Shown here: piece by piece, positions 63,209-64,000 of the stretch | Position numbering within the stretch: position 1 is the first letter of the stretch | How the letters are laid out: the number at the start of each line of letters is the position of its first letter | Assembly: GCF_008704855.1 (NCBI RefSeq) | Contig: NZ_CP023691.1 | Coordinates: 2,542,001 to 2,606,000, forward strand | DNA: 64,000 nt | Reading direction: 5' to 3' | From: Streptomyces platensis | GTDB lineage: Bacteria > Actinomycetota > Actinomycetes > Streptomycetales > Streptomycetaceae | Program-made: the position numbers and the translations under genes | The notes under the pieces: model-generated | What the model was told of the DNA's origin: nothing | Seen by the model: the letters and a program-made list of their open reading frames with translations, nothing else | Databases searched by the model: none

Positions 63209-64000
63209 CTCTCCGCGCCCGCCTTCCGCTCTTCCAGGGGCTCCGCCGCCTGCGGCGCCGGCCCCATTTTGCCCGGCAGGAACAGCACGCTCACCAGCGC
63301 CCCGACCAGCGCGACGGCGGCCGAACCGAGCGCGGTGACATGCATGGCGTGGATGAAGGCGTCATCGGCCGCGGCGGCCAGCGGCCGGCCGGCCGGGCCC
63401 ATCCGGTCCGCGAGACCGAGGGTCGCCTCGATGGATTCGCCGGCCGCGTGCCGGGCGGCGGCCGGCAGTCCCGGCACCGCGTCGAGGGTGTCCTCGATGC
63501 CGTCGCGGTAGCTCGTCGACAGCAGCGAGCCGAGGACCGCGACGCCCAGGGTGCCGCCGACCTGCCGGAAGACATTGTTGAGCGCCGAGGCGGAGCCGGC
63601 CTTCTCCCGTGGCAGCGACTGCATGACCGCGACGGTGGCCGGCGGCATGATGTGCGCCATCCCGGCGCCCTGGAGGAAGAGCAGCGCCTCCATGATCCAG
63701 ATCGGGGTCTCCTCGTTCAGCAGTAGCAGGCCCAGCATGGTGTCGGCCACCACGAGCATGCTGAAGGTGCACACCGCGCGGGCGCCGTAGCGGTCCACCG
63801 CGAGCCGGGCCCGCGATGCGAAGAGCAACTGGGCGGCGGCCAGCGGCAGGAACAGCAGCCCGGCCTGGAGCGGGCTGAAGCCGCGCACGCTCTGGATGTA
63901 GAAGACGGCGAAGAACGAGACCCCCATCAGCGCGAAGAAGACCAGCGCGATGGCGGCGATGGCGGCCGAGAAGGCGGGCGTACGGAAGTAACTGATGTCG
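63205..64000 (-). CDS. DHA2-type MFS drug exporter (5' partial)
   Basis: The frame is open to the window edge, so the N-terminal half is missing. The visible 265 residues contain several membrane helices ([53 protein letters not shown]), [20 protein letters not shown] and [21 protein letters not shown], a DHA2/EmrB-like set. The product probably expels drugs or antibiotics, and is regulated by the coupled TetR. Confidence 0.85.
   Translation of the reverse strand, partial: DISYFRTPAFSAAIAAIALVFFALMGVSFFAVFYIQSVRGFSPLQAGLLFLPLAAAQLLFASRARLAVDRYGARAVCTFSMLVVADTMLGLLLLNEETPIWIMEALLFLQGAGMAHIMPPATVAVMQSLPREKAGSASALNNVFRQVGGTLGVAVLGSLLSTSYRDGIEDTLDAVPGLPAAARHAAGESIEATLGLADRMGPAGRPLAAAADDAFIHAMHVTALGSAAVALVGALVSVLFLPGKMGPAPQAAEPLEERKAGAER

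Overview
The window is high-GC actinobacterial DNA, almost certainly from a Streptomyces. Supporting signs are the malE-malF-malG-aglA block with a LacI-type MalR next to it, glnE beside a glnA2-type glutamine synthetase-like gene, an ATPase/XRE-DUF5753/DUF397 regulatory trio, many TetR genes, GTG starts with GGAGG-type ribosome binding sites, and a Streptomyces-style integrative conjugative element.

Layout. 1-9.3 kb: end of a membrane protein gene, DUF4345/TetR pair, a metal-dependent hydrolase plus flavin/[2Fe-2S] reductase (the reductase has a frameshift) and a second TetR; then a facing pair of hairpin repeats, a decayed acetyltransferase and an IS5-type transposase tail, a TetR, a secreted esterase and an AraC regulator. 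9.6-12.8 kb: a secreted LAxTG surface protein translationally coupled to a membrane-embedded NACHT ATPase. 12.7-27.1 kb: maltodextrin region with secreted pullulanase, malEFG-aglA-lacI operon, and a divergent second alpha-glucosidase plus malR; GCAAG-type repeats lie upstream of both the pullulanase and malE. An SnoaL-like protein and the ATPase/XRE/DUF397 trio sit inside this region. 27.2-32.3 kb: PAP2 phosphatase, a small secreted toxin-like protein with a coupled partner, and glnE.

32,374-54,209: a 21.8-kb actinomycete integrative and conjugative element (AICE), bounded by perfect 81-bp direct repeats that are the 3' end of glnA2. It is inserted between glnA2 and glnE, which would otherwise lie 29 bp apart, and it supplies a replacement 3' end for glnA2. 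It carries tyrosine integrase and Xis, a Prim-Pol and P-loop ATPase replication pair with an iteron-like region, an FtsK-like TraB translocase followed by four GTGGGN3CCCAC palindromes, spread-type small membrane proteins, a C5-methyltransferase, a GntR/HD/Nudix/HTH regulatory module around a 25-bp operator-like palindrome, and left-end cargo that includes a SLATT/DUF4231-like membrane protein. Strong stem-loops separate most of its transcription blocks.

54.1-64.0 kb: glnA2, a multicopper oxidase behind a CsoR-like operator, glutamine-dependent NAD synthetase, an MFS exporter, an endonuclease/exonuclease/phosphatase protein, and a TetR/MFS pair running off the window.

How it works together: the maltose cluster is a degrade-import-hydrolyse pathway under LacI control. 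The AICE modules form a complete excise-replicate-transfer-spread-reintegrate cycle. The most unusual points are the protein-coding attachment site in glnA2, the iteron and palindrome arrays, the compensatory hairpin pair near 5.7-6.0 kb, the NACHT/LAxTG pair, the SLATT cargo and the secreted toxin-like pair. All family assignments come from reading motifs by eye; no database search was run.
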